NCBI GenBank assembly: GCA_903772945.1
Contig: CAICTM010000030.1
Coordinates: 62,001-126,000, forward strand
Origin: Seminavis robusta
Taxonomy: Eukaryota; Bacillariophyta; Bacillariophyceae; Naviculales; Naviculaceae
Direction of reading: 5' to 3'
Length of the DNA stretch: 64,000 nucleotides
Positions 9,875-20,524 of this stretch are shown here, piece by piece; the first letter of the stretch is position 1; each line of letters begins with the position of its first letter. The notes beneath the pieces are model-generated. The model was not told the origin of the DNA. It was given only the letters and a program-made list of their open reading frames with translations, and did not search any database. Position numbers and translations under genes: made by a program.

Positions 9875-11087
9875 GGATCTATTGCTCTTTGGTTGTTGGA
9901 TCTTTGGAATGGTAATAAGCCAATTATGTTGGACAACAAGCAAGGAGGATCGAAGCCCAGCGCTTTTGGATGGTCGGAGCTTGATTGGGCTGACGTCTTG
10001 GATGATGGCTGGGTCACGAACTTGCAGTCATGGACATTTTTCCACGATGTTCCAGTTGCCTCAGTCCACGATGTCAACAACCTCCTCGGAACAAACCACG
10101 CCAACACCTGGCAACAACAATCCCATGCTGCTTTGTGCGTTGAACCAAGATGGTCCAAAGAAGCCCTTGGTGGATTGAATTGGCCCTTAGTCCTTGGGTA
10201 GAATTTTGTTGGGCCCATGATTGGGCTTACTGGGCTAGCTGTAGTGCGAAATGTTGTACCAGTAGCTGCAATACCAACAGGCAGAATTTGGCCAGGCAGG
10301 TTCCGACCAAATTGCTCCCCAAAACGATATCTCGCCGAATCGAGCCCAAAGTTTCTTCTCCATTGACATTGCTATGTCCACGATTAGTCGACACAAAGAC
10401 CGGCAGAGGCATAATGCAAGACCGTCATGCCTCCTTGGTCTGGTTGTGGAATGCCTTGCATGCCAGTTAGTCATGAAGCTTCGGGCTATCCGAAGAATAG
10501 TACCGATACTAGATTGCTAGCTAGACGCACGGTCATCATGCATTGGCGGCTTCTCTCCCCCACCACCATGCAGTGCATGTTGTAGGAATGTTTCCTGCTT
10601 TCCTCTTTGGCTTTGCTAGCCATCCGCCCAGCCTACCGGTACGAGTTGCACTGTGAGTCACTTGAGAAAAGACACGTTCCAATAAGGTCTTTTGTTGCCA
10701 GAGGAGTTGTGGCATTGGGATTTTTTTCTAGGATCCAGGGGTGGCCACCGGTACTGGCTAGCTAGAGCTAGAGGAAGGAAATCAGGTCTCTGACTCCGAC
10801 AGAGTTGGGGAATGGGGGCACCGACTGAGCAGCTAGCTTTGTCCTCGGACAAGACATGAGGTGTTGCTTCAAACATTGCTATCATAGCTATTCTAGGGAA
10901 AATTTTGATGTCTCCTGTGAACGATAATTTAAAGCTGCCCCGCAACTACTAGTAACAAAAAAGTTGTTTTCTATCATTAAAGTTTCTACGTTTGACAGAC
11001 ACAAAGATAAGATGTTGTAGCTCTCACCATGCCATGCCTCATTGCTCCAAAGTAGCCTCCTCCCCAAAACCGTTGCACCAGAATTAA
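9875..11087. other. Intergenic, no gene seen
   Basis: About 1.2 kb between the 5' end of the YCII gene and the 3' end of the SGNH gene. It is rich in ctagctag and accggta palindromes. Open frames at 9893-10201 (+) and 9847-10218 (-) overlap each other and have no recognisable motif, so I leave them out. Confidence 0.45.
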
Positions 11088-12719
11088 TTACCGATGAGCG
11101 GTATCGGGTTCGAAATCAAACTCAAATGGAATGGGCACCTTTCCCTTGTTGAGAAAATGGAGTCCCACCAGTCGGAATCGACTCGTCGAATCGGCATCGA
11201 GGGAATTTAGCTGGAGAACGGTGCGTCCCGGAGGCACCAATCCCACCGCCGTCGTCCGTGTCAAGTGGTCCTCCGTGTCGACATCCTCATGAACGGGGTC
11301 AATCATGACGGATGCCTTGCCACCAACAGTAACTTTGGTGCGGGGATATTCTCGTCCTTGGGCCGTCATGTACGTCAAATAGAGCATTCTGGGTTCCGCA
11401 AAGGGATTGTTGACATCGACGGATCCACCCCGACGACTGATTTCTACGGCATGCTTGTGAAACCCATCCGTGCCCTTGGAAAAGTCGACCAAACTGGCCC
11501 GACGACGCGACCGCAGCGTGGAATAATCGCCCGTGCCGTACCAGAGCGAACAGGCGTCACCGACTCCCCAGGTGCCCAACTGTGGTAGCGGTTGTGCCGG
11601 TTCCGGGGCTTGTCGCACCAATCGTTGGACTCCTTCCGCTACCATTTCGTGTCCCTTGGGAGACAACCAGAGAGGATTTTTCTCGTGGAAAAAGTCCATC
11701 GTGTCGGAGGAAGTGAGCATGATGGGGATGGGTTGTTCTGCTGCGTTGGGCAATGGCAGCTGATAGAGGTACCCTTGTACTTCTTCCACGACGGCATCAA
11801 TCTCTTGTGACTGTTGGGAATAGTCGGCAAAAGACCAGCGGGAGGGGTCACTGTTCAAGAGAGCAGATTGGAAGGGGTAGCTCTGTAGCAGGCTGTCCTT
11901 CTCTTGTGGTTGTAGCAATGGAGCGTCGGCTTGTTGGTTCCACCATTCAAGAAGCGGTACGTGGTTATCGTAGACGATATGAGAGGCGGGTGACCAGAGT
12001 CGTACAAAAACGAGTTTGGCAATGGGGAAGCGTTGTCGGATCCGTCTAGCGAGTTGCATGACGGCTTCCACGTCGGTGACTCCCTCGATCATCTCCATGA
12101 CAATCACATCGTAGATTCCCTCCCCGACAATGGATTGGGTACAAATGGCACTGAGGGATATTCCACCGACCCGTGCGGCGACATTATGAACGGTAGGAGA
12201 TAATCTCCAGGGATACGCTTGGGTGTGAGGATCGTCCAATCCTTCTCCCCAGGTGGAAGAAGATCCAAACGTCAGATAACGAATTGATGTTTCGTCTTGT
12301 GGTTGCGAGTGCTTAATGGAAGACAGAGGGTGCATTAACATGCGAGGCGAGTGTTCGTCTCGTGGGACATTGGTGAGAGCCAGCAAGGAAGCAAGGAGGA
12401 GTGTGGATAATAGAACCATCAAAAAGAGACTGCTTTGTCGTCGTTTCATGGCGCCTTTCCAGAACATGGAGGCTGGAAGATCCTCACAGTTCCAAACAGA
12501 GGAAGTAGTAGGCACACTAGTACTAATGGTTTGTTGTCGGCTCGCCACAGAAGAAGCGTCGGACATGGGGGAACATAGGGGATCAGTAGTAGTGCTAGCT
12601 TCCGTACTTGTAGAAGGGGTGGCCGGTGCAGCTACTACAGCGGATAATGGACAGGAAGAGGGTGATGAGCATGATAATGGAAGTACCGGTAGTAGTGGAC
12701 CAGACGAGGAGGATGTCAT
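11088..12719 (-). CDS. Type II membrane protein with SGNH-hydrolase-like domain
   Basis: Single exon, 543 residues. A long Ser/Thr/Pro-rich N-terminus (1-90) precedes one transmembrane helix (about 97-117, after KRR), so the rest is probably luminal or extracellular. From residue 147 the sequence fits an SGNH/GDSL hydrolase core: YLTFGSSSTWGEG (149-160) aligns with block I, whose first Ser is the nucleophile; YDVIVMEMIEG matches the central strand; and LSPKGHEMVAEGV (352-364) matches block V with its catalytic His (357). The usual Asp three residues before that His is replaced by Ser-Pro-Lys. SGNH enzymes are esterases, lipases or O-acyl esterases, including sugar O-acetyl esterases; the substrate here is unknown. 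A beta-rich C-terminal region (about 380-543) is unassigned. Confidence 0.72.
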   Translation of the reverse strand: MTSSSSGPLLPVLPLSCSSPSSCPLSAVVAAPATPSTSTEASTTTDPLCSPMSDASSVASRQQTISTSVPTTSSVWNCEDLPASMFWKGAMKRRQSSLFLMVLLSTLLLASLLALTNVPRDEHSPRMLMHPLSSIKHSQPQDETSIRYLTFGSSSTWGEGLDDPHTQAYPWRLSPTVHNVAARVGGISLSAICTQSIVGEGIYDVIVMEMIEGVTDVEAVMQLARRIRQRFPIAKLVFVRLWSPASHIVYDNHVPLLEWWNQQADAPLLQPQEKDSLLQSYPFQSALLNSDPSRWSFADYSQQSQEIDAVVEEVQGYLYQLPLPNAAEQPIPIMLTSSDTMDFFHEKNPLWLSPKGHEMVAEGVQRLVRQAPEPAQPLPQLGTWGVGDACSLWYGTGDYSTLRSRRRASLVDFSKGTDGFHKHAVEISRRGGSVDVNNPFAEPRMLYLTYMTAQGREYPRTKVTVGGKASVMIDPVHEDVDTEDHLTRTTAVGLVPPGRTVLQLNSLDADSTSRFRLVGLHFLNKGKVPIPFEFDFEPDTAHR

Positions 12720-13515
12720 GGTGTCGCCACTGGCTAATGAAATATATATGAATGAATGGATGAATGAATGATGGCACTTGAGAATGCGGAAAATGGGAGG
12801 CTAGCCCAATGCAAAAGTATAAAGTGCGAAAGAACTAGGCCCTGAGCGGCGTCTGACACTCACGAGTGATGTAGGTCAAGTGCATCCGCTTCTCTCGCAG
12901 ATTCTGCAATACTGTCAGCATGAACCAACAAAACCAGCCCAACCAAATTGCAAGAACAACAACCGGCAATGGCAGCAACTTGGGCCTTCTTACTTCTAAC
13001 TAACACGTCGTCGTGAGGATTCAAAAGGGGCCAGGCTCGCGTTCGACATTTTTCTCCAAGTTCATCCAAATTACTTAAGAACTTACAAACCCGGGTTCAC
13101 GGAAAATACTTAACCCAATCGGCGGCATCTTTCGAAATGACGCTTTTCAAGGAAGAAAAGCATTCTTCTCTTTCCCGCGTTGTTTCAGCTGGGTTCGCTT
13201 CCATAAGGCTAAGAGTAACTTGGGGTTGGGGTTAAAGTACAATAATCGGTGTTCGCTTTATTGGGGTTCGGGTTCTCTGTGACAACTGGAGGCACATTGC
13301 ACGAAGTCCAAGATATCTTCCGATCTTTACCAACGTCCGTACCATTGTACCAACTGCCCCCAATGGGAACAAAGAGCTGAACAAAGTACAGGATCATTCA
13401 AGTTAGTGACAACAGCCCAGAGCTGGGACAAAGACAACCAAAACAGCAAGGATAATAATTAGAAGGTACCAGGTACCACAAACAAGTAGCTGGTTTTCAT
13501 TCATAACACTACACA
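12720..13515. other. Divergent intergenic region
   Basis: About 800 bp between the divergent SGNH-like gene and the TMEM65-GAF gene. It contains short G-rich runs (ttggggttggggtt near 13220) but no ORF with support. Confidence 0.4.
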
Positions 13516-15318
13516 ATGATTTCCTCAAGAAGAAAGCTCTGGGATCCTTGTCTCCGACGATACCCCATCGTTCTCGTTGGCAAAACGAAGACTGCCACCA
13601 GATATCCTGGACGGTCATCTGCGTCCACGCGAGCACTTATCAGAAGACCTCATCAAATTGAGACAATCCCCCAATATGCATGTCTTCGACGAAGATACCT
13701 GTCTTCTGATGCTTCGGCTGCCGAGGTTTCCATTGAAGACTGTGCCAGATCCATCGCTCTGGTTGCTAATAACCAATCAGCCGTTTCCATGGAAGCAGCT
13801 ACCGAATTGGCACACAAGTTGTCACCACAAGCCAGACGAGAATTTGTATCGGCGGCCGAACAATCCAATCTGACTGCAGCTGCTGCTGCCACCCAACAAG
13901 AAGTTTTGGTAGACGAGGTGCCACCGCCCACCCTCCGGGATCTACGATTGGTAGCACTCGCTCAAGCGATTCCATTCTTGGGATTTGGATTCATGGACAA
14001 TGCCATCTTGATCGTTGCAGGAGATGCTATTGATCAATCATTGGGTACGTATTGTACCGTACTGTGCATTATACCAAGTAGATATTATTTGCAATGGTGA
14101 CAAAACTGACGCTTCTTTTATTTGATGCGGCTACAGGTGTGGTTTTGGGCATCAGTACTCTATGCGCTGCTGCAATAGGTATGTACACGATAATAACCAA
14201 CACGAGAAGTTGATTAAGTAATTGGTTGATGGATTGGATCAAAAGATCTCACAAAATCTGCTTCAAATTTTCATTGGTCGTTCTTCGTTCTTCAAATAAA
14301 TCAGGCAACATCATATCCGATGTGGCAGGGATCATGATGGGCACTGTTATTGAAGATTTCTGTGCCAATTACTTGAAACTTCCAATGCCCAACCTATCCA
14401 ACGCACAGCGACAACTACGCAGTGTTCGCTTTGCAAGTCAAATGGGATGCGGGGTGGGGATTGTCGTGGGATGCATCATTGGCATGTTCCCACTCATGTT
14501 CATCGACTCCAACAGGATTCACAAGCTCAAACGGGATGCTGCTTTGCAGGAGATTTTTGATGATGTCATGTCCGAATCAAAGACATTGATTGGAGCACAG
14601 AGCGCCAGTCTATTCATCTTGGTCGAGAACGATCCTCGAAACAACGAATCACCGATTCCCAATCCTGATGGACAATATTTATATGCCAAGGTAGGTACCG
14701 TACTGCTGCCAATGATATGTGTATTGATGAGCGAGAGCCGTGTACGTAGAAAGAAGCTGACGTTTGCACTACCGCTTCCCCCTAATCATCATCATCAAGT
14801 ATTTTCACTCGGATAGTGGCGAAGTGACACAGAGAACCTTCAAGGTTGGACGAGGGATCGTCTCCAGAGCGGCATTGACAGGTCAGGCATGGAATATCCA
14901 TGATGTTGACAGCGAACCCGACTTTAGCCATGAAATGACAGATCAAAAGGCAAGGATCAAAAACATGGTATGTGTTCCAGTCTTGGACTCCAACGGGAAG
15001 CCCATTGCGGTAATCCGTGCATTCAACAAAGTCGCTGAAGGTAGCCTTGTGGGGAACGATCCTTCGAAAGCGGAAGAAAACAAGAGCGAAGTTCAACGAA
15101 GAGGATTCACCAACAATGACGTACAGGTGCTGAAGGCATTGGCTAGCCATATCAGTGTGTCTCTGCAATACATGTACCAAGAAGGAGAAGAAGAAAATGC
15201 CGACAAGGGGATCAAGGATACAATTAGAATATTGAAGGAGCATGGACTTTCGGCATTATCAGAGGACAAAACCGCTTCAACCTTCAACAGACGCCGCCCT
15301 TTGTTTCCTGAAACCTGA
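13516..15318 (+). CDS. TMEM65 domain fused to GAF domain, mitochondrial
   Basis: Four exons, 13516-14044, 14137-14178 (42 nt), 14305-14690 and 14800-15318, all with GT-AG introns in compatible phase, give 491 residues. The Arg-rich N-terminus with RRRYLSSDA near residue 60 looks like a mitochondrial presequence. Residues about 145-265 match TMEM65: FMDNAILIVAGDAIDQSLG, GISTLCAAAIGNIISDVAG, LPMPNLS, and GCIIGMFPLMF. TMEM65 is an inner-mitochondrial-membrane protein; recent work ties it to sodium-dependent calcium export. Residues about 275-455 form a GAF domain of the phosphodiesterase type: QSASLFIL, VGRGIVSRAALTGQAWNI, MVCVPVLDSNGKPIAVIRAFNK, FTNNDVQVLKALASHISVSLQ. GAF domains bind cyclic nucleotides or other small ligands. 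The last splice acceptor was chosen because the alternative ag breaks the GAF frame. Confidence 0.85.
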
Positions 15319-15593
15319 ACCACCACAATCCACACATTATGATGAGGCGTCTGTAATGTCGAAGCCATTTGGCTACAGTTCTATGGTAAAAAATGCCTCG
15401 ACTGTGCTCACAACTTTAACGCCGATGGAAAGACTCGACTCTCTATCTAGCATCATATAAAGGCTACTCGACTAGAAGGCCTATCATTTTTGTATGTACT
15501 TTGGGCCTGCGAAGACTGTCCAGTGACACGTCTTGTATTGATGACTCCTTTGTCAAGTTCACTCCCACTCATGATGGCGTGACGTTCGCTCGC

Positions 15594-17516
15594 TTAAAGT
15601 GAAGCAGCCACCGTATCAAACTTGGCAGTACGCTTCTTTTCAATCTCTCCAATGTTGGCTTCTTTGTTCTTCTTGTGTACATCCTCAAAGCTGAGCGAGT
15701 TCATATCCAACTTCTGCTTCCATGCCTTGCCTCCATCAATGTCCATTCGGCTCTTGAGCAACATTGAGTCACCCGATTCCTCCGTGACGGCCACAATCAC
15801 CTCTCCATCGGCAGCTACAATGCCAGCATCGGATTCACCCACCAAGTTGTACAGAATAGCTCCCTTGCCTGCTTTGATGGTCTTGGCCACACAATTGACA
15901 ATGATGGCTCCATCTGCCTGTATTTCAGTGGCTTGCACATTGGCCAGAACTGAATCTTTGATGGACCCTGACTTGGCCTTGGTGCGGAAGGTACGAGAAA
16001 TGCCATCCACGGTGACTCCATCCAACGTGGACTCAATTTGCTTTTCGGTGACACCAAGGAATTTGTGCAAGAGTTTTGCATCCTCACTGTCCTTCAAGAC
16101 TAGTAGACTGTTGTTGGAGTATAGTTTGAGCTGTCCGTAGTCCCACCAAGAGGCGGCTTTTCCGACATCCACAGCACCGAACAATCCCATGCCAGCCAAA
16201 TCGAATTTGGACTTCATGGCGGACATGCGTTCATGGTGCGCTTTGGAGACACCTTCTTCCACCCCCTTTTGTTTCATGAGAGTGCAATAGTCCTCACAGG
16301 ACAATGTGAGAGGCATCCAAAAGTGTGGATCGGTATCGAATTTGCCCGTCTTTGCAGAGAGTTCCGTGGCATATTCATCGCAGAGTGCTTTGAGAATGGC
16401 AGCACTGACGGAGAAACTTCCCAGACTGGGTCCTACTTGTCCAATATTACCCAATTTTCCCAGCATTTCCGTGGCTGTGGCATGGGAGACTTTTTCTACT
16501 TGAGCCGCATTATCGGATCCACCATCGGCGCTCTTAATGACGGCAATGACACCGTACTTGTCCAATCCCTGCGCCGCCCATTCTTCTGCCGTGGGAGCCG
16601 TATCTCCTAGCAGAGTGCACATGATATCGGCGTGATGGGTGGGATTGTACTTGAATGCAGCCGAAGGAATGAAAACCTGGAAAAACAAACGAAAGAGTGT
16701 GAGAAAGACAAAAAATGATTATTTGAGCTAGATCAATCTTCTCGCTTGGAAAAGGATATCAAAAGCAATCTCAGGAAGAACATCAGCGATCCCATAACTG
16801 TTTTTCGCTGCTCCTTTCTTCCTTCCATCATGGCTGATATTATGTATTCCTACCTGATCTCCCCAGTAAACGGAAAGTCTTCCCATTCTGGAGGAAGCAT
16901 AGATTCCAGTTTGCTTGACAACAGCTTCCAAGACACTGATGGGTTTGAAGCTTCCATCCTTGATTTTGTTGCAAAAAGGTAATTTCTGTATGCAATTTAA
17001 AAAAATGCAAATCAAGTTAGCACACAAACAAACAGTCTACATCGACGGATCATCGTCATTGGCACTTTTTCAATTATTCTGAAATTTTGTTCTTACCACA
17101 CCCGGTTTGTTGTTATTTTCACTGGCTGGCAAAGGGGCAAGACGAGTTCCTTTTCCGGCGGTGTGAAAGAGTGCGGCACTAATTTTCTGTTCGGCCAAGA
17201 GTGCTTGGAGATCGACGCCGTATTTTTCTTGGGCGAGTTTGGATGCCTTTACAAAAGCGTAGAGGGTGCCGAGTCCATTTCCAGCTCCCCCGGCATCATT
17301 CCAATCTTCGCTGACGGCGAGTACCATGGGAAAGTTCTTGTCGGCCGCATCCGTTGGTTTTTGGCAGACTCCCTGGGAGAGTTTGTCCATCCAGTAGGCC
17401 GCCTGATGGTCGTCGGTGGTACAGATAATGGTGACATCGTAGAGATTGTTCCCCTTGGGATCATTAATGGCAGCCACGGCGGCCTCCAGGCTTTTTTGAA
17501 TTTCTTCGGCGGACAT
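15594..17516 (-). CDS. Nucleotidyltransferase-like protein
   Basis: Three exons on the minus strand, 17097-17516, 16854-16985 and 15594-16676, joined in phase 0, give 544 residues. HTAGKGTRLAPLP near residue 120 resembles the G-x-G-T-R-(F/L) nucleotide-binding loop of sugar-phosphate nucleotidyltransferases, and MGRLSVYWGDQVFIPS resembles the following strand with GDQV. There is no leader, so the protein is probably cytosolic. The long C-terminal part (WWDYGQLKLYSNN, ESTLDGVTVDGISRTFRTK, several IVNCVAKT-type strands) could be a beta-helix like the one after the catalytic core in UDP-sugar pyrophosphorylases. I do not recognise a named subfamily. Nucleotide-sugar synthesis is the likely role, by inference. 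Confidence 0.65.
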
Positions 17517-17678
17517 GGTTGGTTTGTTGGATGATACTAATAACTTCTAGAAATACTAGCTAGTAATGGCAGCGAGTTGCTTTTCGATTGCTAGTAGGTC
17601 GGAGATTGGTTTTTATGACAAGCTTTCACGATTATGATTTTGCTTTTGCTTTGTAACCGCGGTTGCTCGATCCAGGTT

Positions 17679-18269
17679 ATATACCGGGCAGACCCCGGTG
17701 ATCTCTGACCCCGTTTATTGTGGTGGTGGTGGGTTTGGTTGGTTGGTTATCCTTAGGGTTAGAGATTTACTTCAACCCCCTCTTTCTCACGCATTCTCGT
17801 AATCTTACGTAGCAACGGATCCTAATATTTTCCTCACGTTGCACACCTCTAAACTCCCGTAAGCTACCACGCCACTTTCTCAGATGGAAAAATTTATTGA
17901 CTCACGTTGCACACCTCTAAACTCCCGTAAGCTACCACGCCACTTTCTCAGATGGAAAAATCTAATGACTGGCCTTGCACACCTCTAAACTCTTGTAAGC
18001 TACAATGCCTCTTTCTCAGATGGAAAAATCTTACGTCTCACGTTGCACACCTCTAAACTCCCGTAAGCTACCACGCCACTTTCTCAGACGGAAAAATCTT
18101 ACGTCTCACGTTGCACACCTCTAAACTCCCGTAAGCTACCACGCCACTTTCTCAGACGGAAAAATCTAATGACACTACCTTCAGCCAAACTTTAACAATA
18201 TTATTATGCCCGCCCATCTTTCAATTCAGCTCGCCCGGTATATCTATTACACCTCCGGTGTCCTTTTTT
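17679..18269 (+). mobile_element. Non-autonomous element copy A with terminal ATATACCGGGC
   Basis: Begins atataccgggca (17679) and has the reverse complement gcccggtatat ending at 18243; homology to copy B (about 31785-32193, inverted) runs about 26 bp further, to about 18269. Contents in order: accccggtgatctctgaccccg, a G/T-rich run (tggtggtggtgggtttggttggttgg), a ccttagggttagag segment, five 68-bp tandem units, then an AT-rich segment. It has no ORF. The structure resembles a MITE or other non-autonomous DNA transposon. I see no clear target-site duplication. Confidence 0.75.
17833..18172. repeat. Five tandem 68-bp units inside element copy A
   Basis: Units start at 17833, 17901, 17969, 18037 and 18105, exactly 68 bp apart. 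Each reads ctcacgttgcacacctctaa ... ctttctcag followed by atggaaaaatc or a close variant. Unit 3 is the most diverged. Copy B holds two units of the same repeat in the opposite orientation. Confidence 0.93.
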
Positions 18270-18738
18270 GATGGCTTGGTCATTGACTGTCCTCGAAGCC
18301 GCGAAAGATTCGATGTCAGTCGAAGAAGATCGGCCGATCCGGCATCTTTGACGTCAGCTTGGAGTGCCGGGTCAAGTCACGCATATTTGAATGCAATTTC
18401 AGTCACGAAAACCGATAAGGCAGCTGCGCTGCTGAGCAGCAAAAATGGATTGCTTCATTCAGGGCTGAAAACCAGAGGCAACAAAGAATAGGAAATCCCA
18501 TTTCGGACCGGTCGGTATCCCACACCGTGCCGGAGAAGACATTCGCCCACCACAAGCCACTTCCTCCGCCGTCGCTACTCTATTGAGTAATACGGCACCA
18601 ACCAAACAGCACAAGACAGTCTAATCACTCAATCAGATAATATAAGCAGTCTATGGCATTTTGAAGCACTAATGGCTGCTGAGCTACTATCCCCACAACG
18701 ATCACCGAAAAGTCAGAATTCATTATTATCTTGTTAAA

Positions 18739-20070
18739 ATGACACGATCATTATCTACCCCTTCCTCACTGGAAGAGATTCCTTCTAGTGTCCTGACCTT
18801 GATAATCCGCTACCTGAGTGATCCTCAGTCGCTCTGTGCCATGGAACAGTCCTGCAAAACCTTTCAATCCCTCTGCATGTCATCGGGTAGTTGGGGCGAA
18901 TTGTATCGTGCTCGTTGGAAGAGTCGCGTACCTCCCAAACGCCGTTGGAAAGATTCTCACTACAAGGACGATTATCATCGACGCCACTTGATTGATGCTC
19001 AATTGCAACTCTGCATCGATTCCCTCATGGTGACAGAAACCACCGAACGACAACAAGTCATTAGAGCCGTCAGTCAAATCATGTCCTTTGGAACGGATGC
19101 CATGGATGTCTGTTGGAAGTGCTACATGGCGCACAAGACTACTACTGATGATGACGACAAAGACGACCATGAGGATCTGAATCGCAAAGAATTAATTGCC
19201 ATTTGTTTGCTGCGATCCGTCCATTGTGCCGTCGTCTTTGACGATGTCAAAAACTTGTGTACCCACAATTCACCCATTTTCGACGACGATGATGACCCAG
19301 GAGCGGAATTGGAAGAATATGCCATTACCAGCAGTCGCATGTTCTTTGATATCAAACAAGGACCCGATGCCGTTGCCATCACAAACCAATGGATACGACA
19401 ACAACTAGATAACATTGCTACCCAAGTCAAGACACAAATCAAACAAAATCCGGCACCACCACAATCCACTTCTACCAACACCGACAATCATCAGGATCCC
19501 ATCACGCTCTACAAATTGCAAGTCCTCAATACCGTCTTTTTTGATACCCTCAATTTTTCTGGAAATACCGACAATTATTACGATTTTCACAATTCCATGA
19601 TGCATACCACGCTGCGACGAAAAACTGCCATACCCATGACCTTGGCCGTTCTCTACAAATGCATTGCACGAAGAATTGGTGTACAAGTAGATATCATTGG
19701 TTTACCGGGACATATTGTCATTGGTGTCCCCGCATTGGATCGATACGTCGATGTCTTTCGCAAGGGACAACGATTCTTGACGCGGACCGATTGCGAACGC
19801 ATCGTACACAGTTATGGACATGTCATGGTGCCGGAATTCATGCAGCCATTGACACCCGCGCAAGTCTTTCGACGGATACTCAACAATTGCAATAATTGTC
19901 TCGCACAAGTATTCCCGCCCAATGCTTCCAAACGCATGGCCATTGAAGCCATGCGAGCCATACTCATCAATCCAACTCAAGAACAACTACTCGATTGCCT
20001 ACGATGGTTTAGTACCGTGCTGTGGGGCAATCATTCCAGTGCTCATTTGCATGAAATGAGTCGTTGGTAG
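18739..20070 (+). CDS. F-box/SirB1-domain protein, FBXO21-like
   Basis: Single exon, 443 residues. Residues about 10-55 form an F-box (LEEIPSSVLTLIIRYLSDPQ, then WGELYRARW), the segment that binds Skp1 in SCF ubiquitin ligases. The C-terminal half carries a SirB1/transglutaminase-like domain: TAIPMTLAVLYKCIARRIG (297-315) and IIGLPGHIVIGV. The F-box plus SirB1 order is that of human FBXO21, whose SCF complex targets proteins for degradation. FBXO21 also has a YccV-like domain that I do not see here. The middle contains two short acidic loops, one rich in Asp. Substrate recognition by the SirB1 part is inference. Confidence 0.8.
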   Translation: MTRSLSTPSSLEEIPSSVLTLIIRYLSDPQSLCAMEQSCKTFQSLCMSSGSWGELYRARWKSRVPPKRRWKDSHYKDDYHRRHLIDAQLQLCIDSLMVTETTERQQVIRAVSQIMSFGTDAMDVCWKCYMAHKTTTDDDDKDDHEDLNRKELIAICLLRSVHCAVVFDDVKNLCTHNSPIFDDDDDPGAELEEYAITSSRMFFDIKQGPDAVAITNQWIRQQLDNIATQVKTQIKQNPAPPQSTSTNTDNHQDPITLYKLQVLNTVFFDTLNFSGNTDNYYDFHNSMMHTTLRRKTAIPMTLAVLYKCIARRIGVQVDIIGLPGHIVIGVPALDRYVDVFRKGQRFLTRTDCERIVHSYGHVMVPEFMQPLTPAQVFRRILNNCNNCLAQVFPPNASKRMAIEAMRAILINPTQEQLLDCLRWFSTVLWGNHSSAHLHEMSRW

Positions 20071-20524
20071 CATTCTATTTTGTTTGTTCAAGTTGATAAA
20101 AATAGCACCACCTATAGATATACAAGCGTCGTTCATCTCTTGGCGCAACTGATTTGGTAGCTTTACCGTTACTGAACATGTTACAGCACAGTTCTACTCT
20201 GGCTGAGCAACTTCCATCCGGCTCAGCAACTCCCGCTGCATCTTTGCTACCGGATGTCTGTGGGAGACCGCATTTCCTCCCGCTCGGCCATGTCATGCTG
20301 CTTTGTCGTTGTCGCCGAATTAACAGCGATGAAGGAGGTTTTGATGTCCCTCGGCTGCGGTAGCTAGATGCTTCATACATGTAGATTCTCCTCAAGAGGT
20401 TTGCTCGTTCAAAACAAGCATCGAGACAAGTAGCCGGTCAAGTTCTTTCCTCCTTTGGGTGCTTGCAACCCCAAGTATATCTCTTTGGTCAATGAAGCCT
20501 GCTGCCATGTAATACTCTCATCAC
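20071..20524. other. Convergent 3' intergenic region
   Basis: About 450 bp between convergent genes. I see no ORF with support. It contains a tagctagatgc palindrome-rich patch but nothing else distinctive. Confidence 0.4.

Larger units (their letters stand above)
17517..18738. other. Intergenic region containing repeat element copy A
   Basis: The divergent region between the nucleotidyltransferase-like gene and the F-box gene. Most of it is the repeat element described separately. The remainder (18270-18738) has no supportable ORF. Confidence 0.5.

Noticed and set aside
9847-10218. Overlapping frames on both strands upstream of the YCII gene
   Set aside because: No motif, no leader, low-complexity composition; more likely promoter DNA.
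17755-17768. Telomere-like ccttagggttagag
   Set aside because: Only one or two TTAGGG-like units, and part of the repeat element in both copies.
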